64,000 bases of DNA, taken from NCBI GenBank assembly GCA_017477935.1, contig JAFVIC010000065.1, positions 124,001 through 188,000 on the forward strand, read 5' to 3'. How positions within the stretch are numbered: position 1 is the first letter of the stretch; every line of letters begins with the position of its first letter. Source of the stretch: Akkermansia sp. Its GTDB lineage: Bacteria; Verrucomicrobiota; Verrucomicrobiia; Verrucomicrobiales; Akkermansiaceae. Positions 34,401 to 43,023 of the stretch are shown here, in pieces. Both the position numbers and the translations under genes were made by a program. A model generated the notes under the pieces. That model had not been told where the DNA came from. It was given only the letters and a program-made list of their open reading frames with translations, and did not search any database.

Positions 34401-34665
34401 GTGGTGCGCCACCTGCCAGATGAACAAGAAGACCGCCTACACGGCTGACGTGTGCGCCCTGTTCGAGAAAGGCAAGGTTGTGCTCATGCGCGCAGATAAA
34501 ACAAGGCCCGATACCGCTATCGATGCCGAAATGCGCCGCCTGAACCGCTCTTCCGTACCGGTGAATGTGCTCTACATGCCGGGTAAAGAGCCGGCTATCA
34601 CCACCGAGCTGCTCACCCCCATCTATATGGACGGATTCCTCAACGAGCAACTCAACCTCAGGTAA
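31411..34665 (+). CDS. DsbD-type thiol:disulfide interchange protein with duplicated N-terminal domain
   Basis: DsbD carries electrons from cytoplasmic thioredoxin through the inner membrane to periplasmic proteins. At 1084 residues this one is about twice the usual size. Order: signal peptide (1-21); alpha domain 1 (about 34-276) with redox pair C144/C149 in TCSDTGCNPPET; acidic linker (about 299-340, mostly Glu/Asp); alpha domain 2 (about 368-610) with C478/C483; about eight membrane helices (645-945) with C661 (MPCVFP) and C802 (TPCSAP); and a C-terminal thioredoxin domain with C999/C1002 (WCATCQ). All redox Cys of a DsbD are kept, and the alpha pair is doubled. Its electron source may be the trxB product 12 kb away. 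Confidence 0.92.
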   Translation: MNIARFLTMATALLAGTVQAQFGGFAFGGEAAQQSATMTVSSKASVSSYKAGEPFYVALLADVPQPWHAYYRNPATIGEPMTATLTAPEGFTVEGPYWSAPDRHEGMLGVAYTYNTPTVVWKLTPAAEAPQQAEITVSTTAQTCSDTGCNPPETKTATISLSAGDGAAAADWNAEENKVEQLGDTATTITATQTADSVVLNFTAEGEVTSAYFFSDDNSINPTAAQALAKTDSGYSLILPRNDGKDDMAPVKDAALVGKELPALSGLLVFDGKLAVVKHTFTGTPAPATVATDNTAAAEEEAEEEEDDDEEEEADADEESEEDTEEDEAEEDESADDEAPAAAETTSGDYTVGGAPFGSSLFGGSAQQPATMSVTGSASVSSYKAGEPFYVALQADIPQPWHAYFRNPATVGEPMTATITAPEGFTVEGPYWSAPDRHEGMLGVAYTYNTPTIVWKLTPTATAPQQADITMSTTAQTCSDTGCNPPETKTATISLSIGDGSAAADWAGKESKVEVLGSTPTTATMTQTADSVVLSFTAEGEVKSAYFFSDDNSINPTAAQPLAKTSTGYSLTLPRNDGKDDMAPVKDKTMVGKELPALSGLLVFDGKLAALNINATAAAETPAATPAAPAATTPQGGVPAGIWGIFGSLFLGGLILNLMPCVFPVIGLKIMSFVELGGGERRKVFMHSLIFVLGILVSFWVLAAALIVVSNLEVLAATPWTQWLETLWNDAGSDTRSWAVWMQNDWIVYAIMLLLLVLGLSMFGLFEIGVGATAAGQGLQQKKGLWGSFFQGLLVTVVATPCSAPFLGAAMPAAMSLPGVWMLLALTFMALGLAFPYIIMGAFPALVNILPRPGAWMESLKQGLSFLLFAAAAWMLDVYLAFLPEEYSVDRPWILMSLVVFCSAFWVYGRWCPIYQSKGTRTIGAIVAILLIALGVWGSMPRPATGAPAAAPTAEQATAAGYTVATGEHPTWNTWSKALMDKALADGHPVYVDFTAKWCATCQMNKKTAYTADVCALFEKGKVVLMRADKTRPDTAIDAEMRRLNRSSVPVNVLYMPGKEPAITTELLTPIYMDGFLNEQLNLR
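31510..32238 (+). repeat. Direct repeat copy 1 (first DsbD alpha domain)
   Basis: This 729-bp stretch aligns without a gap to 32512-33240. By eye about 206 of 243 encoded residues are identical, and the nucleotide match is high with many synonymous changes, so the copies are not recent exact duplicates. Confidence 0.9.
32512..33240 (+). repeat. Direct repeat copy 2 (second DsbD alpha domain)
   Basis: Second copy, offset from the first by exactly 1002 bp (334 codons). The two are separated by the acidic linker (32305-32430) and a short Gly/Phe segment that also occurs before copy 1 (FGG-type). Confidence 0.9.
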
Positions 34666-34687
34666 TATACTGAACAGACAAATTAAG

Positions 34688-34740
34688 AAGGACAAGTTGA
34701 ATGTCATCTGTACATTTCAACTTGTCCTTCGTCATTTTTT
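34688..34740 (+). terminator. Intrinsic terminator after the DsbD-like gene
   Basis: A 17-bp stem with one bulged A (34688-34704 with 34712-34729) is followed shortly by TTTTTT. Confidence 0.8.
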
Positions 34741-34788
34741 AGGCTCTATCACCAACATCAAGTGATTTCCCCCCCAAAAAAAATTACC

Positions 34789-34814
34789 CACTACCTTTTG
34801 AGTAGTGTTTTTTT
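34789..34814. terminator. Second hairpin terminator, possibly bidirectional
   Basis: CACTAC (34789-34794) and GTAGTG (34802-34807) enclose a 7-nt loop; seven T follow on the plus strand, and eight T follow 5 nt beyond the stem on the minus strand. Which transcript it stops is unclear. Confidence 0.55.
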
Positions 34815-34906
34815 GAATTTTAATCATTCGCCAAACGATTTGCCATTCCTGATTAGCTGTGTTGGCGACAGAGATAATATTTTTCCGTGAGATACAAGCA
34901 TTTTAC

Positions 34907-34935
34907 TTGACTTAAACATCCGCACATGCTACACT
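34907..34935 (+). promoter_or_regulatory. Predicted promoter of the nusA-infB-rbfA operon
   Basis: TTGACT (34907-34912) and TACACT (34930-34935) have a 17-bp spacer with TGC before the -10 box. The stretch TTTACTTGACTTAA is shared with the skp promoter. Transcription should begin near 34942, giving a leader of about 90 nt. Confidence 0.65.
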
Positions 34936-34967
34936 CAGCGCGAACAAGTTCCGGTCTTATGAGATTG

Positions 34968-34995
34968 GAGCGGGTCAATGACCCGCTCTTTTTTT
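34968..34995 (+). terminator. Terminator/attenuator in the nusA leader
   Basis: GAGCGGGT (34968-34975) pairs with ACCCGCTC (34981-34988) around loop CAATG, followed by seven T (34989-34995). It lies between the nusA promoter and ATG 35033, so it must be bypassed for nusA expression. A weaker hairpin, CCGGTCT (34951-34957) with AGATTGG (34962-34968), directly precedes it and shares one base, which may allow alternative folding. Confidence 0.75.
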
Positions 34996-35032
34996 ATAGC
35001 CGACTCACAATCAAACTCAAGCAGCAATCACT

Positions 35033-36331
35033 ATGGCAGCCACAGACATCTCAGCACTGATCGATTTCTACGTTCGCGAAAAAGACCTTACCCGCGAGCG
35101 AGTCCTGCAGGCCCTTGAGGCTTCCTTCCTCACCGCCTACTCCAAGATGGTAGATGGTGCAGACCGTATTCACCACATCAAGGCCGTCATTGACCCGCAG
35201 AAGAACAGCGTCAAGATTAAAGCACGCATGGAGATTGTTGCCGATGAAGATTTCAGCGACCCCTTCAACGAAGTGAAACTCTCTGAGGCGCAAGCCATGG
35301 CCGCCCGAAGCGGCAAGACTGTTGAGATTGGTCAGCGCATCAGCATGAACATCACCCCCAAGGATTTCGGCCGTATCGCCGTGCAGACAGCCCGCCAGAC
35401 CATGCAGCAGCGTATTCGCAAAGCTGAGCAGGAAATGCTGGCCGACGCCTTCAAGGACCGTATCGGTGAGCTGGTGACCGGCACCGTGCGCCGCTATGAC
35501 AAGGGTGACGTGATTGTCGAGGTTGATAAGTTCGAAGGTCTGATGCCGCTGCGCCAGCGCATACCCGGCGAAGAGTACAACCCCGGCGACAAACTGCGCT
35601 TCTATGTGGTTGAGGTGCGCGATGGTGCCCGCGGACACGAGCTCATCCTCTCCCGCAGCCACCCGAACCTGGTGCGCCGTCTGTTCGAGAGCGAGGTAAT
35701 GGAAATCTACGAACACACGGTTGAGATTGTCAACATCGTACGCGAAGCCGGCTACCGTACCAAGATGGTGGTGAAGAGCGATGACCCGAACATCGACCCC
35801 ATCGGTGCCTGTGTGGGTATGCGTGGTGCCCGCGTGAAGAATGTGGTGAACGAACTTAACCGCGAGAAGGTCGACATACTGGAATACTCCGAAGACAAGG
35901 CTGCCATGGTGCAGGAATCCCTGGCGCCCATCGACCCGGTCAAGATTGATGTGGATGAAGCCGCTCGCGTGGTGACCGTCTATGTGGCGGATGATAAGGC
36001 CGCTGCGAAGGCCAAGGGCCGCCGCGGTCAGAATGTGCGCCTGACGGCACGCCTCATCTCCGGCCCGAGCGACCGTTGGGATGTACGCGTGGAGCCCTAC
36101 GACAACATGACCCGCGCCAAGAGCCTGGCCAACGAGGCTGCCAACGAAGCCGCCGGTGAGCTGGTGACCGTACTGGGTGTAACCCCGGAACTGGCAGGCG
36201 ATATGATTGCCAACGGCTTTACCACCCTTCAGGTTATTGCCAACTACGTACAGCCTGAGGATTTGGTTGACGCCCTGGGAATCAGCGAGGAACTGGCCTT
36301 TGCCATTGTCGACAAAGCCAAAAATGCCTGA
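35033..36331 (+). CDS. nusA: Transcription termination/antitermination factor NusA
   Basis: NusA binds RNA polymerase and RNA and modulates pausing, termination and antitermination. The 432-residue protein has the N-terminal polymerase-binding domain (1-125), an S1 domain (about 130-200: GELVTGTVRRYDKGDVIVEVD), KH domains (IGACVGMRGARVKNVVNEL) and a C-terminal helix-hairpin-helix stretch (about 375-432). It is the first gene of the operon; the usual upstream rimP is absent. The leader carries a strong terminator, suggesting attenuation. Confidence 0.96.
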   Translation: MAATDISALIDFYVREKDLTRERVLQALEASFLTAYSKMVDGADRIHHIKAVIDPQKNSVKIKARMEIVADEDFSDPFNEVKLSEAQAMAARSGKTVEIGQRISMNITPKDFGRIAVQTARQTMQQRIRKAEQEMLADAFKDRIGELVTGTVRRYDKGDVIVEVDKFEGLMPLRQRIPGEEYNPGDKLRFYVVEVRDGARGHELILSRSHPNLVRRLFESEVMEIYEHTVEIVNIVREAGYRTKMVVKSDDPNIDPIGACVGMRGARVKNVVNELNREKVDILEYSEDKAAMVQESLAPIDPVKIDVDEAARVVTVYVADDKAAAKAKGRRGQNVRLTARLISGPSDRWDVRVEPYDNMTRAKSLANEAANEAAGELVTVLGVTPELAGDMIANGFTTLQVIANYVQPEDLVDALGISEELAFAIVDKAKNA

Positions 36332-36392
36332 TAAAGACATGAAGAAAGGCAGCATGAGCTGCCACAGCTAACACACGATTTTTCAGATACAC

Positions 36393-38507
36393 ATGAGCGA
36401 AAGGAACAGCAAGAAACCCGAGGTGCTTGACCTGCTTGGCAGCACCAGAAAAAAGAAAGCAGCAGCGCCTGCTCCCGCCCCGGCCGAGAAGGCTGCGGCC
36501 CCTGCACCGGCACCTCGCAACTCCAACAGTGCACAGCCCGCCCGTAAAGCCGCGCTCGATTTGCTCAGCCCCCAGCGCAAGAAAGCGCCGGCGACTGCCA
36601 AACCCCAGCCCGCCCCCAAGGCTCAACCCGCCCCTGCACCAGTCAAGAAGGAAACCCCACCCCCCGCAGCTCCTGCGCCTGCCCCGAAGCCTCAGCCGGT
36701 GGCAGAGGCTCCGACCGGTGACAAAACCATCAACGTCAAACCGCCGGTATCAGTTGCCGAGTTGGCAGCTCAGATGAACCTGAAACCCTTCAAGCTTATT
36801 GCCGAGTTGCTGCCCATGGGCGTATTTGCCAACCCCGGCACAACGCTCGACAGCGACCAGGTGGCAGCCTTGTGCGAGAAGCACGGCTTTGCCTTCGAAC
36901 GCGTGAAGCGCGAGAAAGGCGCCGGCGTGAAAGCCCCGGTGGAGGTCGTGAAAGAGCCCGAACCCGTAGCCGTTGAAGAAGAACCCGAAGATTCACTGAA
37001 GGTCCGCACCCCCATCATCACCGTAATGGGTCATGTAGACCACGGCAAGACCTCCCTGCTCGACTACATCCGCCGCACCAAGGTTGTAGCCGGTGAGGCC
37101 GGTGGCATCACCCAGCACATCGGCGCCTACTCTGTGGAGCACGCCGGTAACAAGCTGACCTTCATCGACACCCCCGGTCACGCCATCTTCACTGAAATGC
37201 GTGCCCGCGGTGCCGACGTGACCGATATCGTGGTACTGGTGGTAGCTGCCAATGACGGCATCATGCCCCAGACCCGCGAGGCTATCACCCACGCCAAGGC
37301 CGCCGGCAAGACAGTTATCGTGGCCGTCAACAAGTGCGACCTGCCCGCTGCAGACCCTGTGCGTGTGCGCACCCAGCTGATGGAAGAGGGGCTCATGCCC
37401 ACCGACTTCGGCGGCGATATCGAGTGCGTGGATATCTCGGCTCACACCGGTGCCGGTATTGATGACCTGCTCGACCTGCTCTGTCTGCAGGCCGAAGTTC
37501 TGGAGTTGAAGGCCAACCCCCGCGCCAACTGCCGCGCCTCTATCATCGAGGCCCGCATGGAACAGGGTAAGGGCAGTTCCGCCACCGTTATCGTGCAGAG
37601 CGGTACTCTCAAGGTCGGCATGCCGTTCATCTGCGGCCCTTATTCCGGCAAAATCAAGACGCTCTTCAACGACCAGGGCAAATCCATTAAGAAAGTTACC
37701 CCCGGCATGCCCGCCGAGGTATCCGGGTTCCTGCAGACCCCGAATGTGGGCGATGAACTCGTGGAAATGAAGAACGAGCGCGAGGCCCGTAGACTTGCCG
37801 AGGAACGCCAGGAAGAGCTGCGCCAGCAACGCCTGAGTGCCCCCCGCCGCTCCCGCATGGAGGACATTCTGGCCATGATGGGTGACGGCAACCAGAAGGC
37901 CGTGCTGAAACTCTACCTGAAGGGTGACGTGCAGGGCTCGGTGGAGGCTATTAAGAAAGCGATTCTCGATATCGAGAGCGAGAAGGTCGAATGCCAGTTT
38001 ATCGGTGCGGCAGCCGGTCCTATTTCCGAAAGCGACGTATTGCTTGCCTCTTCGTCCGATGCGGTGATTCTGGGCTTCAACGTGAAGGTTGAGAGCAACG
38101 CCGTGAAGGCCGTGAAGCGCGAAGGCGTGCAGGTCAAGATTTACTCCATTGTATATGAGTTGATTGACCAGGTGAAGGATGCCATGCTCGGTCTGCTTGA
38201 GCCTGAGACTCGCGAGACCATTCTGGGTCATGCCGAGATTAAGCAGGTGTTCAAGTTGAACAAAGGCCGCGCCGCCGGGTCTTATGTATCGGACGGCAAG
38301 ATGCTGCGTAAGGCCGAGGCTCGCGTGCTGCGTGATGGCCAGGTGGTCTTCGATGGCAAGATGTCGACCCTGCGCCGCTTCCAGGATGAAGTGGAAGAAG
38401 TCAAAGCCGGTCTCGAATGTGGTATCCGCCTGGCGGACTACGATGATTACGAGGAAGGCGATGTGATTGAGTGCTACTCACTCGAAAAGATTAAACAGAC
38501 ACTCTGA
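36393..38507 (+). CDS. infB: Translation initiation factor IF-2
   Basis: IF-2 is the GTPase that brings initiator tRNA to the 30S subunit. The 704-residue protein has an Ala/Pro/Lys-rich disordered N-terminus (1-115), an IF2-N domain (about 118-170: [22 protein letters not shown]), the G domain with [17 protein letters not shown] and NKCD, then domains II-IV. It starts 61 nt after nusA; the gap contains a GGCAGC/GCTGCC hairpin (36346-36361) without a T-tract. In a genome with leaderless mRNAs, IF-2 handling of 70S initiation is of particular relevance (inference). Confidence 0.97.
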   Translation: MSERNSKKPEVLDLLGSTRKKKAAAPAPAPAEKAAAPAPAPRNSNSAQPARKAALDLLSPQRKKAPATAKPQPAPKAQPAPAPVKKETPPPAAPAPAPKPQPVAEAPTGDKTINVKPPVSVAELAAQMNLKPFKLIAELLPMGVFANPGTTLDSDQVAALCEKHGFAFERVKREKGAGVKAPVEVVKEPEPVAVEEEPEDSLKVRTPIITVMGHVDHGKTSLLDYIRRTKVVAGEAGGITQHIGAYSVEHAGNKLTFIDTPGHAIFTEMRARGADVTDIVVLVVAANDGIMPQTREAITHAKAAGKTVIVAVNKCDLPAADPVRVRTQLMEEGLMPTDFGGDIECVDISAHTGAGIDDLLDLLCLQAEVLELKANPRANCRASIIEARMEQGKGSSATVIVQSGTLKVGMPFICGPYSGKIKTLFNDQGKSIKKVTPGMPAEVSGFLQTPNVGDELVEMKNEREARRLAEERQEELRQQRLSAPRRSRMEDILAMMGDGNQKAVLKLYLKGDVQGSVEAIKKAILDIESEKVECQFIGAAAGPISESDVLLASSSDAVILGFNVKVESNAVKAVKREGVQVKIYSIVYELIDQVKDAMLGLLEPETRETILGHAEIKQVFKLNKGRAAGSYVSDGKMLRKAEARVLRDGQVVFDGKMSTLRRFQDEVEEVKAGLECGIRLADYDDYEEGDVIECYSLEKIKQTL

Positions 38508-38521
38508 TTCTGATTCCCTTT

Positions 38522-38908
38522 ATGGCAAGCCGCCGACTCGACAAAGTCAATGAGCTGATGAAGCGTGAAATCGGCTCCTTCATCCAGAAGGAGTTTGAAT
38601 GGAACGGCACTATCGTTTCCATCCTTCAGGTCGAAATCACTGAAGACCTGAAGGAAGGGCGTGTGTGGGTAGGTGTGGTGGGTCGTATGGCCCCCGCACA
38701 GGTCATCGAAAAACTCACCCGTAATCGTGCAGCCATTCAGAAAGCCGTCAGCAAGCGCGTGATTCTGCGCAACACACCCAAACTCACCTTCAAGCACGAC
38801 AACTCAGCCCAGCGCGGGGTTGACCTGGTGAACCTGCTGGACGACATTGACAAAAACCTGCCGAAAGCTCCGCCCCTGCCGGAGGGGGAATACGACCCTG
38901 AAATCTGA
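38522..38908 (+). CDS. rbfA: Ribosome-binding factor A
   Basis: RbfA is a KH-like protein needed for late 30S maturation and 16S 5' end processing. The 128-residue length and sequence (SRRLDKVNELMKREIGSFI, VSILQVEITEDLKEGRVWV, KRVILRNTPKLTFKHDNS, then GVDLVNLLDDI) fit well. It lies 14 nt after infB in the common nusA-infB-rbfA order. Confidence 0.95.
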   Translation: MASRRLDKVNELMKREIGSFIQKEFEWNGTIVSILQVEITEDLKEGRVWVGVVGRMAPAQVIEKLTRNRAAIQKAVSKRVILRNTPKLTFKHDNSAQRGVDLVNLLDDIDKNLPKAPPLPEGEYDPEI

Positions 38909-38931
38909 CGCATCACCTTGCAACAGAACGC

Positions 38932-41900
38932 ATGAGCAGAAAACTCACCATCAGACGCGTTGGCAATCATTTACCGACCATCATTCTGGTGGGTTTTCTG
39001 TTTTTCAGTATCACGCTCGGCTGGCTTTCTGTAGTAGGGCTGCCTGATAGCCTGCTGAGAAAAATCGAAGCAGCGGCAGCGGAACAAGGCATTTACCTGA
39101 AGGTCGACGAACTGCACCTGGAACCGACCAAAGGTCTGGCAGCGCAGGCAAACAATATCCGCCTGTACGTCAATGCCGGTGAGCAGCAACCGCTGCTGAA
39201 GGCGGATTCTGTGACGGCCTCTCTCCATATTGCCGGCCTGCTTGGCGGCGATGTCAAACTCAAAACGCTGCGCATAGACAAAGCCCAAGCCGACATACCG
39301 GTCACAGACACCCCCGGGACAAGCCTTGAACTCAATAATTTCTCGCTGAGTGCCGATATAGACAGGCGGAAAAATCTGCACCTGACATCGGCAGCACTCA
39401 ATCTTCAGGGAATAGCTCTGCGCCTCAGTGGCAGCATAGAGCTCTCACGGCTGCTGGATGAATCCCCCGCTACGACAGATTCATCACCAACAGCTGAGCC
39501 CATCAATATATCAGACCTGCTCGCACAATATGCAACATATACGAATAAAATCTACCACACCATCACGGAGCAGCACTGGTGCGTGCATGAAACCCCGCTA
39601 CTTCGCGCTGAGTTAAAACTCGATGAAACTCCCTATGTCACCATCACCGGCGAAGTCCCCCGCTACGATTTCGATATTTTCCATATACGCGATGCCCGAC
39701 TCAACATCTGCTACAAGGATAATACTCTCACCATCAACAATCTGGCATTCAGCACCATCGACCCGCCGTCCAAAGCCTCGCTTCAAGCGGCATTCCAACA
39801 CACCAGTCGGGAGTTAGGGTTCCGTTTTGCAAGCACGACCTCGCTTGTCCCCATGCTGCGCTCTCTGCTCGGGTCAGAAGCCACACCCATTCTCAACAAA
39901 ATCACTCATGCACCCGAACACGCCCCCAGCATAGAGCTGAGCGGCACCGTGAGCTTCGAGGAAAACTTTTCTCCCCGCCACATCCGGCTCAATGGCGAGA
40001 TGGAGCAGAAAAACCTCATCATCGGCGAGCATAAAATCGACCGCCTCATACTGGCCTTTTTCTACCGGGACGGCGATTTCAATCTGAATAAACTCGGGCT
40101 TGTTTATGGGGCGAATACCCTCAACCTCTCAGCTGCTGCCAGCCGGGGCAAGGGACAGGCAGAAATACAGGCAGACGTTAATATACAGGAAACGCTGGCT
40201 CTGGTGAATGAGTTTACCGCCGAACCGGTCTCTGTACCGACAGAGTTTACACTGGGTGACCGCATACAACTCTCCGGCAAAGCAGATCTCACCACGCCGG
40301 TATTCGAAGCGGGTCAGACGGAATGGCAGCAGTTCACCCCCGATATCCGGAACCTGCAACTCTCGCTCAAACTCGATTCGCTGAAGACCGCAGAGCTCGC
40401 CCTTATCAAGCCGACTGTTTCCGTGGCACTCACCGAACTGGTGCAGAATAAAAGCAAAATGCCGACCGGAGCGGAGTCAGCCCGGCTGACATTCGATGTC
40501 GAGAAGGTTGATACGGCAACGGCTTGCTTAACAGGTGCCCACCTCTCCATCGGAGCAGCAGATATTGCGTACACGGACGGCAAACTCAGTATCGACCGCC
40601 TCACGATTAACCCGGACGAAGCGACTCTTGGTAAGGAATTGAGCTTCGGAAGGGTGAATATCCGCGAACCGAAACTACAATTAACTGCCGAGCAACTCGT
40701 CTATGCAGATGGGCAATTCGCTTCGAGCCGGGTCGAAGCAATTGCTGCACTTTCCGACCTGAGCAGCAGTGACATAAGCACGGGAAAAATCACAATAAAG
40801 ACAAACGATTTACAACAAATCACGCTGACCGATCGGAACAGCGAACCTTTCTTCTCGCTTGCAGATGTCGCCATCGAGCTGGCGGATTTCACCTACCGCG
40901 GACAATCCCTGTGCAATCTGAATGGCCATATCCATGCCACAGATGACAAGCTTGGCTCTATCGACCTCGATATTGTGCTCCCCGGCAGTCCCCGCCACAA
41001 TACGCTTCGGGCGGAGGTTGATTGGCGGGATTTATCTCACATTGCCATCACCAATATCAGCGCCGACCTGGCCCCGGCAGACTGCACAGCCATAACAAAG
41101 GACCTGCAAATAGACATTCCGCAAATTAAGCTGCCGGAAAAACTGACAGCAACAGGTCAGCTGGTTTACAATTCGGAAAAACAGCAGGCAAAGGATATCA
41201 ATATCCACCTGAACATCCCTGAATTGGTACGCACCCCATGCAGAATCAAAGCCTTTGCCGGCCAGCAGGTGCCTGTCGGACTGCAGGCAGATATCACCAT
41301 GCAGCCCGCAAGCGAGAAAGGCTATCGGTACACAGCCGACCTGAATGTAACACACGGAGCGGATGCCCTGATGGCAACGGTGAACGGTCATACTGATGGC
41401 AATTTGCACGTAACGGGCACCAACACGATACGGGCAGATGTCGTAGACAAGCTGATAGATTCCAACACGGCGCACGAAATCATACGCGACTTCGATTTCG
41501 GGCCTCAGAGTCGCAACACCATAACCGGTATTGACGTGAAAGTCGACTATTCGGAAGGGCTGAAAGTTGACTCATACTGCAATGTTGAGCTTCGACAGGT
41601 GGGATACCAGCTCGGCATCATTAAAGAGGACGCTCAGGGAAATGAGAAAAAGGCAGAAATAACCGGGCGCCCGGCCTACACAACTGCCCATCGCGCCACC
41701 TGCTATGTGCGGGCAAAGGTTCGCTACGACCAAAAGAAAAACGGCAAAGCTCTGAAAGATGAATGCGTCATTACCATAGGCGATATTGACATGCAATATG
41801 ACAATACCCCCTGGCTCGCGTACCAAAACTTCGAAAAGCTCGGTATTTCAAAAGAAAAGCTCGCAGAAATCAAGCGCCTGTACCGCAACACCACGCTGCG

Positions 41901-43023
41901 GGGAAATGCCGTCATCATCGATGTTGAGAACAGCTTTGTAGAACTCGTCAACGTTCGCGGCAGTGTGTACCCGTCATACTCACTGGGTATGTACTACGCG
42001 CCGTTGCATGAGTTCCTGGCAGACATCTGTATGCCCTACCCCGCCGACATCGAGACCGACAGCTGTGTGTTCCCTATTTACCACGACTGCACTCGCCCCA
42101 TGAGCGGCAATATTCGGGTGAAGTCACCACGGGATTGCGGGTTCCGGTTCCTGGGCACCACTATACCACTGAAACAATTCAACGGGTTCATTCATCTGAC
42201 GGATGACTACGTGCTGCTTGACCGCATGAACGCTGCCTGCTGGCAGGGTGTACTCGATGCCACAGTCAAGATAGGATTTTCGGGCAAACGAACCTCATTT
42301 GACGGCCAGGTGAAGGCACGCAACATGAGCCTGAAATCCATATTGAAGTCCTACAACACAACCTACAGCGATGCGCTGTGCAACGGCGAGTTGCGTTTCC
42401 GGTCCCCCAGCCCGGACCTCGACGATATACAGGGCTATGGTAAGGCCAGTATCGTGAACGGTGATTTGATGGGTTTCACCCTGTTCCAGCCGATAGGTGA
42501 CCTGGTATCAGACTTACCGAGCAAGCTGCTGATGCTCGAATCCAGCGCCAAGAGCAAAAAACCAGGCTATATAGCCAAGGTGTTCTCCGGCACCGGTGAC
42601 GCGATTTCACGTATTGGTAACGAGGCAAAAATCATCCCCGGTTACAACCATATTTTCGCTTATGATATTCAGGATGCCCATGCGAAATTCGCCATCTCTG
42701 ACGGCAAACTGAACATCTACGAGATGAAGGCCCTCGGGTATAACCTCAATGTGAATATGAAGCTCAGCATCGACCTCGATACTCTTTATATAAAGGGTAA
42801 TCTCTGGCCGAAAATCACCAGCCTGCCGACCGTCATCCTTTCCCCGATTACCTTCCTTTCGGATTTCATGATTGATATTCTCATCTTCGGTGAGATTGAC
42901 AGTCTCGACTGGAAATTCGGACTCGACCGCCGCTTTAACGAAGAGGAACCATCTGCCTCAGCAAATGGTCCCTCCCCAAAATACAAACCGGTTTCAGAAA
43001 AACATAAAAAGAGCGGCTCTTAA
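38932..43023 (+). CDS. Giant AsmA-like membrane-anchored protein
   Basis: The 1363-residue protein has one N-terminal transmembrane helix (about residues 14-36) and a very long, repetitive beta-strand region, ending with AsmA-C-like sequence (SLKSILKSYNTTYSDALCNGELRFRSP, then GFTLFQPIGDLVSDLP). This layout fits the AsmA/YhdP/TamB group, thought to form periplasmic bridges moving phospholipids to the outer membrane. It starts 23 nt after rbfA with no promoter seen. Its TAA (43021-43023) overlaps the convergent TolC-like gene by 4 bp. The lipid role is inferred from family and from the LplT-like gene nearby. Confidence 0.8.
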   Translation: MSRKLTIRRVGNHLPTIILVGFLFFSITLGWLSVVGLPDSLLRKIEAAAAEQGIYLKVDELHLEPTKGLAAQANNIRLYVNAGEQQPLLKADSVTASLHIAGLLGGDVKLKTLRIDKAQADIPVTDTPGTSLELNNFSLSADIDRRKNLHLTSAALNLQGIALRLSGSIELSRLLDESPATTDSSPTAEPINISDLLAQYATYTNKIYHTITEQHWCVHETPLLRAELKLDETPYVTITGEVPRYDFDIFHIRDARLNICYKDNTLTINNLAFSTIDPPSKASLQAAFQHTSRELGFRFASTTSLVPMLRSLLGSEATPILNKITHAPEHAPSIELSGTVSFEENFSPRHIRLNGEMEQKNLIIGEHKIDRLILAFFYRDGDFNLNKLGLVYGANTLNLSAAASRGKGQAEIQADVNIQETLALVNEFTAEPVSVPTEFTLGDRIQLSGKADLTTPVFEAGQTEWQQFTPDIRNLQLSLKLDSLKTAELALIKPTVSVALTELVQNKSKMPTGAESARLTFDVEKVDTATACLTGAHLSIGAADIAYTDGKLSIDRLTINPDEATLGKELSFGRVNIREPKLQLTAEQLVYADGQFASSRVEAIAALSDLSSSDISTGKITIKTNDLQQITLTDRNSEPFFSLADVAIELADFTYRGQSLCNLNGHIHATDDKLGSIDLDIVLPGSPRHNTLRAEVDWRDLSHIAITNISADLAPADCTAITKDLQIDIPQIKLPEKLTATGQLVYNSEKQQAKDINIHLNIPELVRTPCRIKAFAGQQVPVGLQADITMQPASEKGYRYTADLNVTHGADALMATVNGHTDGNLHVTGTNTIRADVVDKLIDSNTAHEIIRDFDFGPQSRNTITGIDVKVDYSEGLKVDSYCNVELRQVGYQLGIIKEDAQGNEKKAEITGRPAYTTAHRATCYVRAKVRYDQKKNGKALKDECVITIGDIDMQYDNTPWLAYQNFEKLGISKEKLAEIKRLYRNTTLRGNAVIIDVENSFVELVNVRGSVYPSYSLGMYYAPLHEFLADICMPYPADIETDSCVFPIYHDCTRPMSGNIRVKSPRDCGFRFLGTTIPLKQFNGFIHLTDDYVLLDRMNAACWQGVLDATVKIGFSGKRTSFDGQVKARNMSLKSILKSYNTTYSDALCNGELRFRSPSPDLDDIQGYGKASIVNGDLMGFTLFQPIGDLVSDLPSKLLMLESSAKSKKPGYIAKVFSGTGDAISRIGNEAKIIPGYNHIFAYDIQDAHAKFAISDGKLNIYEMKALGYNLNVNMKLSIDLDTLYIKGNLWPKITSLPTVILSPITFLSDFMIDILIFGEIDSLDWKFGLDRRFNEEEPSASANGPSPKYKPVSEKHKKSGS

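Larger units (their letters stand above)
34666..35032. other. 367-bp intergenic region before nusA
   Basis: This non-coding stretch holds the dsbD terminator (34688-34740), a second bidirectional hairpin (34789-34814), a low-complexity C/A and T-rich part, the nusA promoter (34907-34935) and a leader terminator (34968-34995). No tRNA or convincing gene is present. Between the two first hairpins only about 50 nt remain, too little for a gene I can recognise. Confidence 0.7.

Noticed and set aside
33352-34707. Open frame of 451 codons on the minus strand
   Set aside because: Antisense to the membrane and thioredoxin part of the DsbD-like gene, and it also covers part of that gene's terminator.
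36346-36361. GGCAGC/GCTGCC hairpin between nusA and infB as a terminator
   Set aside because: No T-tract follows (CACAGCTAACAC), and infB needs cotranscription with nusA; at most an RNA processing or pausing site.
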